Below are positions 60,127 through 64,000 of a DNA stretch of 64,000 bases, one piece after another. The stretch covers positions 1-64,000 of the forward strand of contig NZ_LZHG01000054.1 in assembly GCF_001690355.1 (NCBI RefSeq), in the 5' to 3' direction. Within the stretch, counting starts at the first letter, position 1; each line of letters starts with the position of its first letter. The notes under the pieces were generated by a model. That model saw only the letters and a program-made list of their open reading frames with translations, searched no databases and had not been told where the DNA came from. Made by a program: the position numbers and the translations under genes. The DNA is from Gilliamella sp. Choc4-2. Its GTDB lineage: Bacteria; Pseudomonadota; Gammaproteobacteria; Enterobacterales; Orbaceae.

Positions 60127-62094
60127 ATGGTCAATAATATACCTCTTATTAAGCTTGAGAATATTGTTCGTGAATTTCCAGCAGGCGATTCAACCATACA
60201 GGTTCTTAAAAGCATAAATCTGACAATTAATGCGGGTGAAATGGTGGCGATTATTGGCGCATCAGGATCGGGTAAATCCACTTTGATGAATATTCTAGGC
60301 TGTTTAGATAAACCGACCTTAGGCACTTATTCCATTGGAGGGCGCACAACAAGTCAATTGTCACCTGATGAGTTAGCTCAATTACGCCGTGAGCATTTTG
60401 GTTTTATCTTTCAACGTTACCATTTATTAAATGCATTAACCGCACAAGGCAATGTAGAAATCCCTGCTATTTATGCTGGTGTTACCAATGAACAACGTCA
60501 AAAAAGAGCGAACGAAATTTTAACACGATTAGGTCTTGCCGAAAAAATAGACAGCAAACCTAACCAGTTATCTGGAGGGCAACAACAGCGAGTCAGTATT
60601 GCTAGAGCTTTAATTAACGGTGGACAAATCATTTTAGCTGATGAACCAACAGGAGCACTCGACCGCAAAAGTGGTTTAGAAGTAATGGCTATATTACAAG
60701 AATTACATCAACAAGGTCACACAGTTATTATTGTTACCCACGATTCAAATATTGCCCAAAGTGCCCAAAGGATTGTTGAAATTAGTGACGGTAATATCAT
60801 TTCTGATTCTATTAACCTTAATTATCAATCTGAACAAAATGATAATCGGCAAGTTAAGCAAATCGAAGCAACCAGAACTCAAGATAATCTACTGGCAAAA
60901 TATTACCGTTTTCGAGATGCTTTTAAAATGGCTATGTTATCAATGCGTTCGCAGCGATTACGGACCTTTTTAACCATGTTAGGCATAATTATTGGTATTG
61001 CCTCGGTAGTCTCTGTTGTTGCATTAGGACAAGGTACAAAGCAAAAAATTTTATCTAACATTAACTCGTTAGGAACTAGCACGTTAGAAATCTATGCAGG
61101 ATCGGGATTTGGTGATCGTAATGCGGATAAAATTACTACATTACGCTCATCTGATGCCGATTTTTTGGCTCAACAAAGTTTTGTTCACAGCACCACGCCA
61201 AACCTTTCTATGGGTGTTTATTTTCGAATTAACAATTTAGCTGTGACAGGAACAGTAAATGGTGTTGGAGAGCAATTCTTTGCAGTTCGTGGTTATACGA
61301 TTTCTCAAGGAAAATCGTTTGATGCAACAAGTATTATTACTTCAGCACAAGATGCAGTAATTGATGAAAATACCGTTAAGCGACTATTTGCAGATCAAAA
61401 CCCTATTGGAAAAATTTTAATGGCCGGTCAATTACCCGTAAGAATCATTGGCGTTGCCACTAAACAACAACAAGGGTTTGGTAGTAATGAAAACTTGAAT
61501 ATTTGGTTACCTTATACCACTGTGATTAATCGTATGGTGGGTCAAACTTCGTTAAAAAGCATCACAGTACGGGTTAAAGATAATGTCGATTTATCAATTG
61601 CAGAACAAGCTATCAATCAAATTATGTTAAAACGACATGGAACAAAAGATTTTTTTATTTTTAACTCAGACAATATACGAGAAACCATTAACTCATCAGC
61701 TTGGGTTATGACACTCTTGGTTTCGGCTATTGCACTCATTTCACTTATTGTTGGTGGCATCGGGGTAATGAATATTATGCTAGTATCGGTCGCAGAAAGA
61801 ACACGAGAAATTGGCGTACGTATGGCTGTTGGTGCTCGGTCAAGTGACATATTACAGCAATTTTTAATTGAAGCTGTATTAGTATGTTTAATTGGCGGAA
61901 CAATAGGTATTATACTCTCGTTTGCTATTGGATTTATTTTTAATTCTGTTGTTACATCATTTGCAATGAATTTCTCTGCAACAGCTATTGTAGCGGCATT
62001 TAGTTTCTCAAGTATAATTGGTATTATTTTTGGTTATTTCCCTGCTAGACGCGCAGCACAATTAGATCCTATTTATGCCTTAGAACGTGAATGA
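60127..62094 (+). CDS. macB: Macrolide export ATP-binding/permease protein MacB
   Basis: 655 residues (E. coli 648). The N-terminal ABC domain has Walker [10 protein letters not shown], signature [15 protein letters not shown] and Walker [13 protein letters not shown]. Four membrane helices follow, one before and three after a large periplasmic domain (FtsX-type). With MacA and TolC it exports macrolides, enterotoxin or haem-related compounds in relatives; the natural substrate here is unknown. ATG 60127 lies one base after the macA stop. A strong terminator follows. Confidence 0.95.
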   Translation: MVNNIPLIKLENIVREFPAGDSTIQVLKSINLTINAGEMVAIIGASGSGKSTLMNILGCLDKPTLGTYSIGGRTTSQLSPDELAQLRREHFGFIFQRYHLLNALTAQGNVEIPAIYAGVTNEQRQKRANEILTRLGLAEKIDSKPNQLSGGQQQRVSIARALINGGQIILADEPTGALDRKSGLEVMAILQELHQQGHTVIIVTHDSNIAQSAQRIVEISDGNIISDSINLNYQSEQNDNRQVKQIEATRTQDNLLAKYYRFRDAFKMAMLSMRSQRLRTFLTMLGIIIGIASVVSVVALGQGTKQKILSNINSLGTSTLEIYAGSGFGDRNADKITTLRSSDADFLAQQSFVHSTTPNLSMGVYFRINNLAVTGTVNGVGEQFFAVRGYTISQGKSFDATSIITSAQDAVIDENTVKRLFADQNPIGKILMAGQLPVRIIGVATKQQQGFGSNENLNIWLPYTTVINRMVGQTSLKSITVRVKDNVDLSIAEQAINQIMLKRHGTKDFFIFNSDNIRETINSSAWVMTLLVSAIALISLIVGGIGVMNIMLVSVAERTREIGVRMAVGARSSDILQQFLIEAVLVCLIGGTIGIILSFAIGFIFNSVVTSFAMNFSATAIVAAFSFSSIIGIIFGYFPARRAAQLDPIYALERE

Positions 62095-62103
62095 TAGCTT
62101 AAT

Positions 62104-62155
62104 AAAATTTAAATCCCTTTGTATTATATGATTGTATAAAGGGATTTAAATTTTT
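62104..62155 (+). terminator. Terminator after macB
   Basis: A 17-bp perfect stem (62104-62120 with 62138-62154) has a 17-base loop and a T run at its distal end. It lies 10 bases after the macB stop and could act in both directions. Confidence 0.88.
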
Positions 62156-62281
62156 AATGAAATAAATATTAATGTTATCATTGGATAATGAGTTTTTCTA
62201 ATATGAGCATGGCTTTCAAGAACAGCTCAATATCAAGGATAATCATTAACAAAGTAAACTATTTTTGTTTTGAATATTCTT

Positions 62282-62980
62282 TTATTTTTTATTTGGATCT
62301 AAGCCAATAAGAAACGATGTTACTCTAGCGTAATCTTTTATAAATGCTTCCTCACTTGAAGAATCAAGCCCTTGTGTGTTAATGTAAAACTTACGGTTTA
62401 CAATAACTGTCGGAATGCTCTTTGGTTGTAGCTCTTTAATAGCAGTAGCCTGCTGTGCCATAAAAGCTTTTACTAAAAAGCTGTTTTTAGTTTTATCATA
62501 AGTTTCACCGTCAATCCCTAACTTAGCAAAAACAGTTTTGATATCATCAGCCGTTTTTATTGAATGATCTTTCTGGATTGCATAATAGAGGGCTTGTGAT
62601 GCTTTATCTTCAATACCAAGTATATTTGAAATCGCCCATGCTTGAGCAAGATCTTTTGCCAGTGGACCAAAATCTTCTAAATGATAACGTTTAATTTTTA
62701 TACCCTCAGGTAAACTATCATCAATAATTTTGGTAGCATGATATTGTGTTTCAAATCTAAAACAACTAGGGCAATTAAATGAAAAAAACTCGATCACTTC
62801 TTTATCGGGTGATGGGGAAGTAGGTAATGTAATATATTGTTTACCTGCTTCAATTGGTGCTGATGAAGTTGTAATGGCTACTGTTTGTAATGCTTCAGAT
62901 TTTAATTCTTTTTTTGTTTCTTCTGCAAAACTACTTGCAGATGATAGTAATATTCCCATAACAATGAGCGTTTTTTTCAT
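62282..62980 (-). CDS. dsbA: Thiol:disulfide interchange protein DsbA, CPSC active site
   Basis: 232 residues with a signal peptide (cleaved near SSFA-E) and a thioredoxin fold with helical insert. The active site is EFFSFNCPSCFRFE (Cys70-Pro-Ser-Cys73), and the cis-proline loop is KSIPTVIVN. It oxidises cysteines of exported proteins. E. coli DsbA has CPHC; Ser for His should change the redox potential. A spacer of about 25 residues after the signal peptide is longer than in E. coli. yihD and mobA next door match the E. coli dsbA neighbourhood, though srkA is missing. Confidence 0.9.
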   Translation of the reverse strand: MKKTLIVMGILLSSASSFAEETKKELKSEALQTVAITTSSAPIEAGKQYITLPTSPSPDKEVIEFFSFNCPSCFRFETQYHATKIIDDSLPEGIKIKRYHLEDFGPLAKDLAQAWAISNILGIEDKASQALYYAIQKDHSIKTADDIKTVFAKLGIDGETYDKTKNSFLVKAFMAQQATAIKELQPKSIPTVIVNRKFYINTQGLDSSSEEAFIKDYARVTSFLIGLDPNKK

Positions 62981-62993
62981 ATAACAATTCTCC

Positions 62994-63263
62994 TTATTCT
63001 TTAATAATCCCGCGAGCTTTTAAAAGCGCGGTTTTAAAATCATCTTCATAATCTTTTTTCAATCCCGGGATAACTTCATTTTTATCCGAACCGCGCATTT
63101 TTAAATGATAAATTAAAACTTCATCACTAAGATCTTTTAATTCGCCTTCAAAACCAGCTTCTTGCCCAAGCTTATCTAAAAACTGTAATAAGTTAAAATC
63201 AGAATCATTTTCCCAAGCTGGCTGTAATAGCTCCATTACTTCATCAATACGATGACATTTCAT
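62994..63263 (-). CDS. yihD: YihD family protein (DUF1040)
   Basis: 89 residues, the same length as E. coli YihD and very similar throughout ([58 protein letters not shown]). Acidic and probably cytoplasmic; function unknown. ATG 63263 gives the family start MKCHR. It lies 13 bases before dsbA on the same strand, so the two are probably cotranscribed. Confidence 0.93.
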   Translation of the reverse strand: MKCHRIDEVMELLQPAWENDSDFNLLQFLDKLGQEAGFEGELKDLSDEVLIYHLKMRGSDKNEVIPGLKKDYEDDFKTALLKARGIIKE

Positions 63264-63416
63264 AATCAATACCTTTTTTAAGCCTTTAACAGTGTTGAAG
63301 GTGATAATTTACTTTAGACATATATTTAAAAAAAAATTATTTTCTGCAACTTGAAATAACTTTGTTATATAGTAATGTTATTTTGTTTTTTCGCAATGTA
63401 AAAAGAGAAATAATTC

Positions 63417-64000
63417 ATGAAAAAATTGTCCATTACTGCGATCATTTTAGCCGGAGGAAGAAGTACAAGAATGCGGGGGGAAGATAAAGGCTTATTGTTA
63501 TTAAAGGGAAAACCACTTTATCAGCACGTAATTGACCGTATAAAACCTCAAGTTGATTTGATTATGATTAACTGTAATCGACATTTTACACAATACCAAC
63601 TTGCTGGTTATCCTATATTTTCTGATGATTTATCGGGTAATTTAGGGCCACTCGCAGGTATCTATAGTGGGTTATTGCATAGTACAACTGATTGGAATTT
63701 ATTTGTTAGTTGTGATACCCCTTATTTACCCAATGATTTAATCCTACGTTTAGGAAAACATATAGATACTCATAAAGCTATTTATCCATTTGATAATGAA
63801 TATAACCACCCAACCATTTTATTGATTCATAAAGTAGTATTAGCCCCGCTTAAAGCTTTCTTAGAAAAAGGTGAGCGTAAACTAATGTTGTTTCTAGAAG
63901 AAATCAATGCTATTGCGGTTGATTTTAGTGATAATTCTACTTGTTTTATCAATATCAATACGCCACAAATGCTTGAAAAGGTAAATCAAATAGACGTATT
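63417..64000 (+). CDS. mobA: Molybdenum cofactor guanylyltransferase MobA, 3' end cut by window
   Basis: About 194 codons are visible and the frame is still open at 64000. E. coli MobA is 194 residues, so only a short tail is missing. The nucleotide loop is ILAGGRSTRMRGEDKG (usually RMGG.DKG, here with Arg for one Gly). FVSCDTPYLP carries the metal aspartate, and VDFSDNSTCFININTP closes the domain. It attaches GMP to molybdopterin to make the bis-MGD cofactor. It is divergent from yihD, as in E. coli. A G6 run (63475-63480) lies in the loop codons. Confidence 0.94.
   Translation, partial: MKKLSITAIILAGGRSTRMRGEDKGLLLLKGKPLYQHVIDRIKPQVDLIMINCNRHFTQYQLAGYPIFSDDLSGNLGPLAGIYSGLLHSTTDWNLFVSCDTPYLPNDLILRLGKHIDTHKAIYPFDNEYNHPTILLIHKVVLAPLKAFLEKGERKLMLFLEEINAIAVDFSDNSTCFININTPQMLEKVNQIDV

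Overview
The window is a stretch of chromosome from an AT-rich gammaproteobacterium. It opens inside a 5S rRNA gene and closes inside mobA. Most proteins resemble their E. coli counterparts closely and have near-identical lengths, and several E. coli neighbourhoods are kept: grcA beside ung, dnaKJ near satP, ydbH-ynbE-ydbL, dsbA-yihD-mobA, prfB-lysS, ileS-lspA-ispH. The low GC content, tight packing and small decayed genes fit the Orbaceae (Gilliamella/Frischella/Orbus group). That placement is inference from memory, not a database result.

Layout. 1-125: end of an rRNA operon and its terminator. 126-786: AT-rich DNA with a decayed rluE start. 787-4388: ubiU-ubiV-csdA-csdE, in which two Fe-S proteins of O2-independent ubiquinone synthesis are joined to a cysteine desulfurase and its sulfur acceptor. 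4392-8070: dolP, a decayed unidentified gene, xseA and xthA, leftward. 8186-10727: tyrA and glmM. 10985-17407: atpBEFHAGDC, with no atpI. 17660-21666: recC without ptrA, recB or recD beside it, then yjjV. 21957-25312: an mdtD-like exporter, gloC, and bioY behind a BirA-type operator, overlapping a YiiX-like hydrolase gene. 25393-25468: tRNA-Asn. 25792-28964: a two-gene restriction-modification system. 29137-30743: a glutamine amidotransferase-like gene and a frameshifted vanW. 30865-34327: sodA, prfB (with its +1 frameshift) and lysS. 34803-38283: uraA and upp, decayed DUF805 and gntR genes meeting tail to tail, and ung. 38716-45085: grcA with an FNR box, dnaJ, dnaK with a heat-shock promoter, satP and asnB. 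45230-52064: ydbL, ynbE, ydbH, gltX and polA, leftward. 52264-58409: folE, ribF, ileS, lspA and ispH. 58417-64000: yfhL, macAB, dsbA, yihD and mobA.

The most unusual item is the restriction-modification locus. One gene joins a PD-(D/E)xK nuclease domain to an N6-adenine methyltransferase and ends G-GGA-AAG-TAG. This is a -1 slippery heptamer directly before the stop, followed six bases later by a predicted nested stem-loop. A -1 slip there would read straight into the specificity gene, which has no ATG or GTG start of its own at its 5' end. The cell could then make both a free nuclease-methyltransferase and a roughly 1057-residue fused enzyme. The specificity gene also carries a 24-base in-frame tandem repeat between its two recognition halves, the kind of spacer that can change target specificity in type I enzymes.

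Regulatory sites that can be read directly include the BirA-like operator before bioY, the FNR box before grcA, the sigma-32 promoter before dnaK, the RF2 autoregulatory frameshift, an inverted repeat in the atp leader and a terminator-like hairpin between upp and uraA. At least five decayed genes are visible. I saw no CRISPR array, transposase or integrase.
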